Shown one piece after another: positions 44,074 to 51,865 of a stretch of 64,000 nt of DNA. Under the pieces are notes generated by a model. The model ran no database searches. It worked only from the letters and a program-made list of their open reading frames with translations, and was not told where the DNA came from. The position numbers and the translations under genes were made by a program. Each line of letters opens with the position of its first letter. Within the stretch, counting starts at the first letter, position 1. The DNA is taken from positions 1 to 64,000 of the forward strand of contig JAJEGH010000019.1 in NCBI GenBank assembly GCA_022819985.1. The letters are read 5' to 3'. The stretch is from Alphaproteobacteria bacterium (GTDB lineage Bacteria; Pseudomonadota; Alphaproteobacteria; Bin65).

Positions 44074-45252
44074 TCAAGCGGCTGCCTTCAACCGGCCGGC
44101 CGCTTCACCATATGCCCAGTCGAGCCACGGTAAAAGCGCCGAAATGTCGGCGGTTTCGACGGTCGACCCGCCCCAGACGCGCAGTCCCGGCGGGGTATCG
44201 CGATACGCGGCGATATCGAAGGCGACGCCTTCGGCCGCCAGCAGGCCGGCGATCGATTTGGCAAAATCCCTCTGCACCGCCTCCGGCAGGCCGGCCACCT
44301 CCGGATCGGCGAAGACCAGGCAGATCGACGTGCAGCTTCGGATCGCGGGATCTTCCGCCAGAAAACGGAATTCCGCGGAGTCCTCGACCCATCCGGCCAT
44401 GGCGGCCAGGTTCGCTTCGGACCGGGCGATCATGGCCGGCAGCCCGCCGATCCCTTCCGCCCAGCGCAAGGCGTCGAGCGCGTCCTCGACGCACAGCATG
44501 GAGGGCGTGTTGATCGTTTCGCCTTCGAACACGCCTTCGAGCAGCGCGCCGTTCTTCGTGAGCCGGAACAGCTTGGGCAGCGGCCAGGGCGGCTGGTAGC
44601 TCTCCAGCCGTTCGACGGCGCGCGGGCTCAGCACCAGCATGCCGTGCTGCGCCTCGCCGCCCAGCGCCTTCTGCCAGGACCAGGTGGTGACATCCAGCCG
44701 ATCCCACGGCAGGTCCATGGCGAAGACCGCCGAGGTGGCGTCGCACAAAGTCAGGCCGCCGCGGCGGGAATCGATCCAGTCGCCGCCCGGCACGCGCACG
44801 CCGGAGGTCGTGCCGTTCCAGGTGAAGACGATGTCATGCGCGGGGTCGGCCAGTGCCAGATCGGGCAGTTCGCCGTAGGGCGCCTCGATCAGGCGCATGT
44901 CGTCCAGTTTGAGATATTTGGCGGCATCGGTCACCCAGCCCTTGCCGAAACTCTCCCAGGCCAGCATGTCGACCGGGCGGGCGCCGAGCATCGACCACAT
45001 CGCCATTTCGACCGCGCCGGTATCCGATGCCGGCACGATGCCGATCCGGTAATCCTGCGGAATGCCGAGGATGGCGCGCGTGCGCTCGATGACTTCGTTG
45101 AGCCGCGCCTTGCCTTCGGGCGAACGATGGGAGCGGCCGAGCAGCGCAGGGCGCAGGACATCGACCGACCAGCCCGGACGCTTGGCGCACGGGCCGGACG
45201 AAAAGTTCGGATTGGCCGGCCGAAGGGCCGGTTTTGCGCGCTGTGTCGCCAT
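44074..45252 (-). CDS. serC: Phosphoserine aminotransferase
   Basis: This 392-residue PLP enzyme starts at ATG 45252 ([28 protein letters not shown]). It has the alphaproteobacterial/archaeal-type SerC pattern: [50 protein letters not shown] and [22 protein letters not shown] [15 protein letters not shown] with the PLP lysine. It transaminates 3-phosphohydroxypyruvate to phosphoserine. It is the first gene of the serine operon and diverges from the GST gene. Confidence 0.95.
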   Translation of the reverse strand: MATQRAKPALRPANPNFSSGPCAKRPGWSVDVLRPALLGRSHRSPEGKARLNEVIERTRAILGIPQDYRIGIVPASDTGAVEMAMWSMLGARPVDMLAWESFGKGWVTDAAKYLKLDDMRLIEAPYGELPDLALADPAHDIVFTWNGTTSGVRVPGGDWIDSRRGGLTLCDATSAVFAMDLPWDRLDVTTWSWQKALGGEAQHGMLVLSPRAVERLESYQPPWPLPKLFRLTKNGALLEGVFEGETINTPSMLCVEDALDALRWAEGIGGLPAMIARSEANLAAMAGWVEDSAEFRFLAEDPAIRSCTSICLVFADPEVAGLPEAVQRDFAKSIAGLLAAEGVAFDIAAYRDTPPGLRVWGGSTVETADISALLPWLDWAYGEAAGRLKAAA

Positions 45253-45572
45253 GGCAGCCTCGCAGCGCGTCGCCGTCGGGCGGGCCTGCAAACGGGACGA
45301 AAACCGGTCGAAAGCGGCGCGAACGGTATGGGGCTGCCGCAAGCCGGTCAAACGGACTGGGGACGCGCTGACAATGTGCCGCAAGCCCGCGCCGGCCGCC
45401 GGAATCCGCCGCCGCCGCCCCGTTGCCGCCACGGCTCCGTCGAGCGGCGCGCCGCCCCGTTGAGGGGTTGCCGGTCAAGCCTATGTGACGCTGTGCAAAG
45501 CGCCTGAGTAGCAAAGCGCCTGGCCGGGCGCGAACCCCCGTTTCCGGGAAACCGACCGAAGGAAGGCAATCC
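45253..45572. promoter_or_regulatory. Divergent promoter region between serC and GST
   Basis: About 320 bases separate the divergent serC and GST genes. A short direct repeat GCAAAGCGCCTG occurs twice near 45496-45525. A GAAGGAAGG Shine-Dalgarno stands just before the GST ATG. No leader peptide or riboswitch was recognised, and no gene is supported. Confidence 0.5.
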
Positions 45573-46286
45573 ATGGCTCGCATTCTCTACGACCTTGCCG
45601 GCGCCGAAGACCGGCGCTTCAGCCCGCATTGCTGGAAAGCCAAGATGGCGCTGAATCACAAAGGCCTCGAGTTCGAGACCGAGCCGTGCATCTTCACGGA
45701 GGTAAAAGAGAAGGTTGCCTTTGCCGGCGCCGAGCGGGTGCCGACGCTGAGGGATGGCGACAGGAGCGTCGGCGACAGCTGGGCCATCGCGGAATATCTG
45801 GAGGAGGCCTACCCCGACGCGCCGAGCCTGTTCGGCAGCCCGGAAGGAAAGGCTTTTGCGCGCTTCGCCAACGAATTCGCCGATACGGTAATGCTGCCGC
45901 AGATTGCCGGCGCCATCGTCTACGACATCTACGACCGGATCGTCGACGCCGACCGCAGCTATTTCAGGACGTCGCGCGAGAAGATGATGGGGCGCCGCCT
46001 GGACGAGTTGCGCCCGGAGCGCGACGCTTTCGTGTCCCGCCTCCGCAGCGCCCTGTTCCCGGTGCGCCGGACCGTCCGCCGGCAGCCCTTCCTTGCGGGC
46101 GAGGCGCCCCATTACGCCGACTATTGTATTTTCGGCATGCTGCAGTGGGCGCGCTGCAGCAGCGATTGCGCCCTGCTGGCCGACGACGACCCGGTTGCCG
46201 AATGGCGCGACCGGATGCTCGGCCTGTTCGGCAGCTACGCCGCGAGCGAGCCGGCCGTGGCGGCTGTTGCGGCCGGGGCGGCATGA
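45573..46286 (+). CDS. Glutathione S-transferase family protein
   Basis: This 237-residue protein has an N-terminal thioredoxin-like domain with RFSPHCWKAKMALNHKGLEFETEP and ERVPTLRDGDRSVGDSWAIAEYLEEAYPD, then an all-helical C-terminal domain. It resembles the beta-etherase-like (LigE-type) GSTs, which cleave aryl ethers with glutathione, but other GST classes are possible. A clear AAGGAAGG site precedes the ATG. The start of the LolA-like gene overlaps its stop by four bases. Confidence 0.9.
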   Translation: MARILYDLAGAEDRRFSPHCWKAKMALNHKGLEFETEPCIFTEVKEKVAFAGAERVPTLRDGDRSVGDSWAIAEYLEEAYPDAPSLFGSPEGKAFARFANEFADTVMLPQIAGAIVYDIYDRIVDADRSYFRTSREKMMGRRLDELRPERDAFVSRLRSALFPVRRTVRRQPFLAGEAPHYADYCIFGMLQWARCSSDCALLADDDPVAEWRDRMLGLFGSYAASEPAVAAVAAGAA

Positions 46287-46924
46287 TCGTCCGCTGCCTC
46301 CTCGCCGCCGTCCTGTTGGTGCTGCCGGCGCCGCTCGGTGCGGCGGACCGCGCCGCAGACCGCACCCCGGGCGATCCCGGCGCAGGCGAGCGCGGCGCGG
46401 CATGGGGCGGTCCGACGACGGCGTATTCGGCCGACATGGTCTTCACCGACGACCGGGGCCGGTCGCGCACCGCGCGGCTCTTCTATACGGCGCAGCGGCA
46501 GCGGCTCGAATTCACGTCCGGCAAGGAAGTGGTCGCCATGATCTACGACCGGGCGGCCGGGCGGGCATTCCAGCTTCTGCTCAGCAAACGGAGTTGGCGC
46601 CCGGTCGCGGCGCCGGCGCCCCAGTTCAATTTCGGCCTCTCCGATCCGGCGTCGAAACGCGAGAAACTGGGCGAAGAGACGATGGCCGGGATGGCGGTCA
46701 CGAAATACCGGGTGGCGAGCCGGTCGGCGGCGGGCGACCGGTTCAGCGGGCTGGCCTGGGCGACGAAGCAGCGGATCGTCCTCCGCATGGAGGGAACCGT
46801 CGTCCGCGGCGCGCAGACCCAGCCGCTGACCCTGGAGTTGCGGAACCTGAAGATCGGCCCGGTCGATCCGGCCCTGTTCGCGGTGCCGGCAGGCTACCGG
46901 AAACTCCCGCCGCTGCGGAACTAG
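46283..46924 (+). CDS. Secreted LolA-like/DUF4412-type protein
   Basis: This 213-residue protein has a signal peptide (MIVRCLLAAVLLVLPAPLGAA) and a beta-rich body with TTAYSADMVFTDDRGRSRTARLFYTAQRQRLEF and a C-terminal NLKIGPVDPALFAVPAGYRKLP, the pattern of lipoprotein-sorting/DUF4412-like proteins that read as 'how x changes in the lipid'. It overlaps the GST gene by four bases. Its last 90 bases and 50 bases downstream are duplicated at 48476-48618. The function is not known. Confidence 0.8.
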   Translation: MIVRCLLAAVLLVLPAPLGAADRAADRTPGDPGAGERGAAWGGPTTAYSADMVFTDDRGRSRTARLFYTAQRQRLEFTSGKEVVAMIYDRAAGRAFQLLLSKRSWRPVAAPAPQFNFGLSDPASKREKLGEETMAGMAVTKYRVASRSAAGDRFSGLAWATKQRIVLRMEGTVVRGAQTQPLTLELRNLKIGPVDPALFAVPAGYRKLPPLRN

Positions 46925-46976
46925 TCGCCAGCGTAACGCGCTGCGGCAACGGGCACCGGCCTCTTCTGCAACGGCG
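46834..46976 (+). repeat. 143-bp direct repeat, copy A
   Basis: This stretch covers the last 91 bases of the LolA-like gene and 52 bases after the stop. It matches 48476-48618 with one mismatch (T46925 against C48567); weaker likeness extends some 12 bases upstream. The two copies enclose the Xre-RES toxin-antitoxin pair. Confidence 0.93.
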
Positions 46977-47012
46977 CGCGGGGAGCGGGCCTCCCGTGCG
47001 ATGGCGCAGGGC

Positions 47013-47056
47013 CCATCTATCCCGGATTGCGCACAGTCAACCTGCCGGACGGCTGA
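47013..47056 (+). pseudogene. Decayed 3' tail of a vapC-like gene
   Basis: The plus frame reads IYPGLRTVNLPDG followed by TGA. The end of the intact VapC at 49320 reads VYPGLRTRNLLDG and TGA, and the DNA matches at about 38 of 44 bases to just past the stop. Only about 15 codons remain. It follows copy A of the 143-bp repeat just as the intact vapBC follows copy B. Confidence 0.75.
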
Positions 47057-47176
47057 CCGGCCGCAACCGGCCTTGCTATGACCGTATTGCGAATTGGTGG
47101 AGTTGACGAAGCGAACATAGTTTACAAACTGAACGATCTGAGCAATCATGGCTGTCGATCCGGGAGCGAGAGCGAC

Positions 47177-47740
47177 ATGGCGAGCCCGACCGAAGCGACG
47201 AAGGGGACGATGGGGTTTCTGGTGGACGAGTTCCCGGCGTTGTCGAGCAACGCCAGGGCATTCGTTCGCCATCATCCGCGAGAAGCGCGGCTGGCGGTGG
47301 CGGTCGCGTTGGAGGCCGCCGCCGCACAGCGCGAGGCGGAGGACGCCGATACTGTAGCCGAAGTGCCGGAGGGACTGCGGCCATTCGTCGTTCGCCGAGG
47401 CGGCGGCGAGGATATTCTCGGTGTCTCGGAGGCCGCGAAGCGGCTCGAAGTATCGCGCACCACGGTCTATGACTGGGTCGACCGAAAGACGCTCATCGCC
47501 TGGAGGACGACCAAGCGCGGGCTCAGCATTCCTGCAGCGCAGATTCTCGGCGCCGGAAAGGTGGTCGCCGGCCTTGCGGAGGTCGTCGAAGCCATCGGCG
47601 ATCCCGAGTTGGCCTGGGCGTTTCTCAGCCAGGAGTGGCCGTTCGAGGACACGGCGGCAACGCCTCTGACGTTGCTGAAGGCAGGCGGTATCGACGATGT
47701 GCTCGGCGCCGCCGCTGGCTTCGGCGCCACCTTCGCGTGA
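47177..47740 (+). CDS. Xre/MbcA/ParS-type antitoxin with excisionase-like HTH
   Basis: From the ATG at 47177, with GGGAGCGAG upstream, the protein has 187 residues; an in-frame ATG at 47078 would add 33. A helix-turn-helix reads LGVSEAAKRLEVSRTTVYDWVDRKTLIAWRTTKRG. The C-terminal domain, IGDPELAWAFLSQEWPFEDTAATPLTLLKAGGIDDVLGAA, matches the MbcA/ParS/Xre toxin-binding domain that partners RES toxins. It overlaps the toxin start by four bases (GTGA). It probably also represses its own operon. Confidence 0.88.
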   Translation: MASPTEATKGTMGFLVDEFPALSSNARAFVRHHPREARLAVAVALEAAAAQREAEDADTVAEVPEGLRPFVVRRGGGEDILGVSEAAKRLEVSRTTVYDWVDRKTLIAWRTTKRGLSIPAAQILGAGKVVAGLAEVVEAIGDPELAWAFLSQEWPFEDTAATPLTLLKAGGIDDVLGAAAGFGATFA

Positions 47741-48330
47741 CCGGGGCACTCTATCCGCGGAACCGGATTGCGTCCGTACTGCTGAAGTCGGGACTTCCAG
47801 ACTGCTACCGGATCGTGCCGGCGCGCTATATGGCGAAACCCCTTGGCGCCGTGCCCGCGGACTCGCGCTTCTGCGCGCGCAACGCCGGTTACACGGTGCT
47901 CTATGCGTCGCCCGACTTCGCCACTGCCTTTATCGAAACCGTCGTGCGAGACAGGTTCGCGCGGCGGCGGGAACGGCGGGTCGCGTTGAGGGAAGTCACG
48001 GAGCGCGCATGGGTATGCGTCTCGACGCAACCCGACACCAAATTGACGCTGCTCGACCTGTGCGGAGACGGATGCACCCGAATCGGAGCGCCGACCGACA
48101 CGGTTCGCGCCAGGAATCATGCAGCGGGGCGCGCGTTTGCCAAGTCCATCCATGCGTCACACCCCGATATCGACGGCCTGGTCTACCCGTCCCGGCTGAC
48201 GGAAGGCGAGGTCTATGCCGTCTTCGACCGCGGCATGGCGGGGTTGGAGGCCACCGGAACAGGCATGCTGGCGGACCAACCCGATCTGCCGGGTGTTTTG
48301 GAACGGTATGGAATCGATTTGGTTCGGTAG
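47737..48330 (+). CDS. RES domain toxin
   Basis: This 197-residue protein starts at GTG 47737 inside the antitoxin stop (GTGA), which favours this start. It has the RES pattern YRIVPARYMAKPLGAVPADSRFCARNAGYTVLYASPDFATAFIETVVRD and GLVYPSRLTEGEVYAVFD, giving the conserved arginine, glutamate and serine. RES toxins such as MbcT break down NAD+ . The pair lies between two copies of a 143-bp direct repeat. Confidence 0.9.
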   Translation: MTGALYPRNRIASVLLKSGLPDCYRIVPARYMAKPLGAVPADSRFCARNAGYTVLYASPDFATAFIETVVRDRFARRRERRVALREVTERAWVCVSTQPDTKLTLLDLCGDGCTRIGAPTDTVRARNHAAGRAFAKSIHASHPDIDGLVYPSRLTEGEVYAVFDRGMAGLEATGTGMLADQPDLPGVLERYGIDLVR

Positions 48331-48475
48331 CATCGGGGAGGGTTGGACTCTGCGGGCAGCTCCGATCGCGGCTGCATGGCGGTGTCGCGGCTTTCCCGCT
48401 TTCGCTCGTCAATGCCGGCCGGACTTCGGTTTGATCGGCCTGCCCGAAGCGGCAGGTCTTCCGGCCGCTGCTCCC

Positions 48476-48618
48476 GGAGTTGCGGAACCTGAAGATCGGC
48501 CCGGTCGATCCGGCCCTGTTCGCGGTGCCGGCAGGCTACCGGAAACTCCCGCCGCTGCGGAACTAGCCGCCAGCGTAACGCGCTGCGGCAACGGGCACCG
48601 GCCTCTTCTGCAACGGCG
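48476..48618 (+). pseudogene. Duplicated 3' fragment of the LolA-like gene (143-bp repeat, copy B)
   Basis: This is an almost identical copy of 46834-46976. It holds the last 30 codons of the LolA-like gene, including the TAG at 48564-48566, and 52 bases after it. No start or N-terminal part is present, so it is a fragment. It lies directly upstream of the vapB operator. Confidence 0.9.
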
Positions 48619-48630
48619 TCAGGTGGCTGT

Positions 48631-48666
48631 TGTGTGAAAACATATTTATCGATATGTTTTCACACA
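48631..48666. promoter_or_regulatory. 15-bp perfect inverted repeat: probable VapBC operator
   Basis: TGTGTGAAAACATAT (48631-48645) and ATATGTTTTCACACA (48652-48666) form a perfect inverted repeat with a six-base centre. The last base of the right arm is the A of the vapB ATG. VapB antitoxins bind such palindromes to repress their own operon. The arms are far richer in A+T than the surroundings. Confidence 0.88.
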
Positions 48667-48902
48667 TGAGAACGACGATCGACATCAACGATGCGCTGCT
48701 CCAGGCGGCGAAGGCCCACGCAGCGCGTGAGCGCAAGACCCTGAAGGAAACCTTCGAGCAGGCCTTGCGCGCCTTCCTGGCCAACCCGGTGCCGGTCGGC
48801 CACGCGCCGCCCCTCCCGATATTTCGCGGCCAGGGCATGCAGCCGGGCGTCGACCTGACGGACAACGCGGCGCTTCTGGACGCGATGGATGCAGAGTCCT
48901 GA
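48666..48902 (+). CDS. vapB: VapB-family antitoxin
   Basis: The ATG at 48666 begins MRTTIDINDALLQAAKAHAARERKTLKETFEQALRAFL, the typical ribbon-helix-helix start of DUF2191-like VapB proteins. A total of 78 residues follows to an acidic end that overlaps the vapC start by 14 bases. No Shine-Dalgarno can be placed because the operator palindrome abuts the ATG; the mRNA may be leaderless, or translation may start at the in-frame ATG 48654 or TTG 48630, inside the palindrome. Confidence 0.88.
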   Translation: MRTTIDINDALLQAAKAHAARERKTLKETFEQALRAFLANPVPVGHAPPLPIFRGQGMQPGVDLTDNAALLDAMDAES

Positions 48903-49320
48903 CGTCAATGTGCTGGTGAGCGCGTTTCGCGAGGACGCGGTCCACCACCGGGCGTGCCGCCGGTGGCTGGCCGAAACCGTGTCGGGCCGGGACAGCGTCG
49001 GCCTGTCCGAACTCGCGCTCAGCGGCGCGCTCCGGGTTCTGACGCACCCCAGGGTGTTCCACCCGCCGACGCCGGCCGAAGCCGCCATTGCGTTCGTCGA
49101 CGCTCTGCTCGCCCAGCCCGGCGCCGCGCCGCTGCGCCCGGGCGACGGCCACTGGCGCATCTTCCGCGGCATGGCCGCCGCGCTGCGGCTGACGGGCAAC
49201 CGCCTGCCGGACGCCTATCACGCGGCGCTCGCCATCGAGCACGGTTGCGAATGGGTAACGCTCGACCGCGGCTTCGCGGTCTATCCCGGACTGCGCACCC
49301 GCAACCTTCTGGACGGCTGA
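48889..49320 (+). CDS. vapC: VapC-family PIN-domain toxin
   Basis: This 143-residue protein has the PIN fold with its acidic residues: D5 in SPDVNVLVSAF, E41 in GLSELALSGALRV, D in NRLPDAYHAALAIEH, and D in WVTLDRGFAVYPG. VapC toxins are Mg2+-dependent ribonucleases that cut tRNA or rRNA. It overlaps vapB by 14 bases. Its 3' end is imitated by the remnant at 47013-47056. Confidence 0.92.
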   Translation: MQSPDVNVLVSAFREDAVHHRACRRWLAETVSGRDSVGLSELALSGALRVLTHPRVFHPPTPAEAAIAFVDALLAQPGAAPLRPGDGHWRIFRGMAAALRLTGNRLPDAYHAALAIEHGCEWVTLDRGFAVYPGLRTRNLLDG

Positions 49321-49353
49321 CCGGCTGCGTCTGCTGTGCGGCGGGCTGTCCGG

Positions 49354-49836
49354 CTAAGGTTCCAGTGTTGCCAATATCGCCTCCGGCGTCTGCGCCGGCG
49401 ACGCGAAAGGGTCGATGACCCGGACCCGGCCGAAGATCTGGCCGTGCTGCAAATCCTCGGTGAGCAGCGCCGAACAGCCGCAGGATTGCGCCGCAGCGAC
49501 GATGAGCGCGTCCCACCATGAGAGGGAATAGCGATCCTGCAGTATCCAGCCGCGCTCCAGCATGGCGAGATCGATGGCCGCCGGCTGCCACACCGTGAGG
49601 TCGCGCACGATCTCCTGAGCCTCTCCGGTATCGAACGCCGGCTTCAGCTTCCGCGTGAGCGTTGCGTATAGTTCCTGAAGAACCTGGAAGCTGATGCGCG
49701 CAGCGCGCCGGCGCGCGAGATGAACGATCCAGTCATCGGCACGGGATTGTTTGGCCGGCTCCGAACCGTCCTCCCGGTAGACGAAGACGTTGGTATCAAA
49801 GAAGACCGGGGTATCAACGAAGACCGGTGCGGTCAT
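49354..49836 (-). CDS. PIN-domain toxin with hexapeptide repeat at N terminus
   Basis: This 160-residue protein begins MTAPVF-VDTPVF-FDTNVF-VYRED, a hexapeptide in three tandem copies (18-bp units at 49783-49836). The third copy is the true PIN first strand, with D14. Further acidic sites are in SFQVLQELYATL, SWWDALIVAAAQ and ALLTEDLQHG. The start overlaps the antitoxin stop by 23 bases. It is convergent with vapC, separated by 33 bases. It probably cleaves RNA. Confidence 0.87.
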   Translation of the reverse strand: MTAPVFVDTPVFFDTNVFVYREDGSEPAKQSRADDWIVHLARRRAARISFQVLQELYATLTRKLKPAFDTGEAQEIVRDLTVWQPAAIDLAMLERGWILQDRYSLSWWDALIVAAAQSCGCSALLTEDLQHGQIFGRVRVIDPFASPAQTPEAILATLEP

Positions 49837-50056
49837 GCAGGTCGTCGCGCGTTGGCTTGCAACCGTCGACCCAGTCCAGCTCGCGCGGTTTTCTCGCCAG
49901 ATAGCGCTCCATGGCGAGGGTGTACTCATCCTCGTTGCGCCGCATCCCCTCCAGCAGTTCGGCGAGCCATCGGGACACGCTGCGCCCGTTTTCGGCGGCC
50001 CGGACTCTCAGCCAAGCCGCGACGTCTTCGGGCAGGGTGACGGTGACGTTCTTCAT
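49814..50056 (-). CDS. Ribbon-helix-helix (CopG-like) antitoxin
   Basis: This 80-residue protein starts MKNVTVTLPEDVAAWLRVRAAENGRSVSRWLAELLEGM, the classic ribbon-helix-helix DNA-binding domain. Its C terminus (RELDWVDGCKPTRDDLHDRTGLR) presumably contacts the toxin and ends inside the first 18-bp repeat unit of the PIN gene. It is the first gene of the pair. Confidence 0.87.
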   Translation of the reverse strand: MKNVTVTLPEDVAAWLRVRAAENGRSVSRWLAELLEGMRRNEDEYTLAMERYLARKPRELDWVDGCKPTRDDLHDRTGLR

Positions 50057-50132
50057 GGCACGAAATTATGAAAACACGAGCTTCGTGTCGATGGTCGTCA
50101 TGCCCATGATCCGCCGCCGGAGACGATCCGGC

Positions 50133-50597
50133 CTATCCCCCGCCCCCGCCGCGGCATTGCAGGATGTGGGTGCATTCGCAGGAGAACACGGCCGCGCCGT
50201 CCTGGTTGACCGTGCGGTGCGCCATGGTCACCGCGCCGCGGTCGGGTTTCGACTCGAAGCGCCGGACGGAAATCACCTCCGATTCGACGTGCAGCGTATC
50301 GCCCGGCCGCACCGGCTTGAGCCAGCGCAATTTGTCGATGCCGGGGCTGGCCAGCGCCGCCGCGCCGATCACGCCGTCCATCTGGAACTGGCGGAAGGTC
50401 ATGCAGACCGTGTGGAAGCCGCTCGCCATCAGGCCGCCCTGGGCCAGGGTGCGCGGGTGGCGCGCGTTGGTGTGGTAGGGCTGCGGATCCCACTGCATGG
50501 CGAAATCGATCACCTGGCTCTCGGTCACCGTCTCGCCCGCGGTGACAAACCGGTCGCCGGGGGCGAAATCCTCCATGAAAAGATCGTAGCCGCCCAT
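50133..50597 (-). CDS. MaoC family dehydratase (R-hydratase-like)
   Basis: The ATG at 50597 begins MGGYDLFMEDFAPGDRFVTAGETVTESQVIDFAMQWDPQPYHTN, the hot-dog fold with the D...H catalytic pair in DPQPYH. GGLMASGFHTVCMTFRQF and HVESEVISVRRFESKPDRGAVTMAHRTVNQDG follow. The 154 residues fit single-domain MaoC hydratases, which add water to 2-enoyl-CoA. A 14-bp tandem repeat array lies directly upstream (50617-50686). Confidence 0.92.
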   Translation of the reverse strand: MGGYDLFMEDFAPGDRFVTAGETVTESQVIDFAMQWDPQPYHTNARHPRTLAQGGLMASGFHTVCMTFRQFQMDGVIGAAALASPGIDKLRWLKPVRPGDTLHVESEVISVRRFESKPDRGAVTMAHRTVNQDGAAVFSCECTHILQCRGGGGG

Positions 50598-50616
50598 CGC
50601 CCGTCCCCTTGTCGCG

Positions 50617-50686
50617 CCCCATGATCGAGGCCGCATGACAGAGACCCCATGATAGGGCCCCCATGATAGGGCCCCCATGATAGAGA
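50617..50686. repeat. 14-bp tandem repeat array, five units
   Basis: The unit CCCCATGATAGGGC occurs five times without spacers; units 3 and 4 are identical, 1, 2 and 5 differ at two to four bases. It lies 20 bases upstream of the MaoC ATG, so it is in the leader or promoter. The rest of the 344-base gap (50687-50941) shows no gene. Confidence 0.9.
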
Positions 50687-50941
50687 CCCGGGCGCAACCC
50701 GCAAAAGGCGACAAGAGGGCCGGCGGCGCAAAGGGAGAGGCTATCGCCGCGCGGCTCCGATCGTCTCCCGGATCGAGGCCGGCGCGGCCCCGGTCCCGGA
50801 ACCGATGGCGGTCATGGAGGCGAAGGCGACGGGAACCTGTCGTTCGGCGCAGGCATCGGGCGCCGACAGGAATGCCGACCCGTCACGATTGTTACAAACA
50901 GAGGAGTCGCGGGGCCGCGCCGAACAACAAATGCCGGATCG

Positions 50942-51865
50942 CTAAAGCAATCGTCCCGGCCACTTTCCGTTTCGCACCATGTCCTCCATCACTTCGAGCA
51001 TGAGGGCGGACACAGCCTTGGTCGCGCGGGACTGGACGCCGCGCACGACGGATGCGATCGAAAGCTGCCAGGAGAGTTGCGGATCGACGACCGGCACCGC
51101 GATCATCTGGCCGGCGGCCACCTCCTTCGATACGGCGAACAGGGGAAGGATCGTGCAATAGCCCTCGAGGACCAACTCGATCATGCTGGGCAGCGAATCC
51201 AGGTCGATCCTGACCGAGAGCGTGCAGCCGGTCTGCGCCGCGGTTTCCTCGAGGACCAGCCGGACGGTATGCGGCGGCGCCGGCAGTACGAGGGGGTGAT
51301 TGGCCGCCTCGGCAAACCGGATGGCCTTCATCCGCCGGAATTCGCGGGTCGGCGGACAGATCAGACAGAGATCTTCCACCATGAGGGGCCGGACGTGAAT
51401 GCCCTCATGGGCCTTGGCGTCGTAGAGCAGGGCCATATCGAGCCGGCCGACATGCAGCCACTCGGTCAGGTGCCCGCTCATGCCCTCGACGACATGGAGG
51501 GAGATGCCGGGATAGCGGTCCTCGACCGCGTTGACGAGCGGGATGGTGAGGCCCCGCGCAGCCGACGTCGGCAGGCCGAGCCGGACTTCGCCGGACGGGT
51601 TGGACGCGTGATACTGGACCAGTTCCTCCGTCCGCTGAAGCTGAAGCAGGAGCGAGCGTGCATGGTCGAGGAGCAGGCGGCCGACCTCGTTGGGCGTGAC
51701 GCCCCGGGAATGGCGGGTCACCAGTTCCACCCCCAGCTGCTCCTCCAGCTTGCGCAGCTGCTGGCTGAGCGACGGCTGAACGACATTGAGCTGCTCGGCC
51801 GCGCGCGACAGGCTGCCGGCCTCGGCGATCTGCACGAAATACTTCAACTGCTTGAAATCGACCAT
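50942..51865 (-). CDS. LysR-family transcriptional regulator
   Basis: The ATG at 51865 with GGCGAGGCGGT upstream begins MVDFKQLKYFVQIAEAGSLSRAAEQLNVVQPSLSQQLRKLEEQLGVELVTRHSRGV, the winged HTH of LysR proteins. The 307-residue protein ends with a substrate-binding domain (GEVRLGLPTSAARGLTIPLVNAV, PGISLHVVEG). It resembles the NAC/CynR-like group. It diverges from the ABC importer at 52286 and probably activates it in response to the imported compound. Confidence 0.93.
   Translation of the reverse strand: MVDFKQLKYFVQIAEAGSLSRAAEQLNVVQPSLSQQLRKLEEQLGVELVTRHSRGVTPNEVGRLLLDHARSLLLQLQRTEELVQYHASNPSGEVRLGLPTSAARGLTIPLVNAVEDRYPGISLHVVEGMSGHLTEWLHVGRLDMALLYDAKAHEGIHVRPLMVEDLCLICPPTREFRRMKAIRFAEAANHPLVLPAPPHTVRLVLEETAAQTGCTLSVRIDLDSLPSMIELVLEGYCTILPLFAVSKEVAAGQMIAVPVVDPQLSWQLSIASVVRGVQSRATKAVSALMLEVMEDMVRNGKWPGRLL

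Noticed and set aside
46834..48618. Insertion sequence or composite transposon bounded by the 143-bp repeats
   Set aside because: No transposase or integrase lies between, and the repeats are direct copies of a gene end, not inverted termini.
50617..50686. CRISPR array
   Set aside because: The 14-bp units follow each other without spacers, and no cas gene is present.
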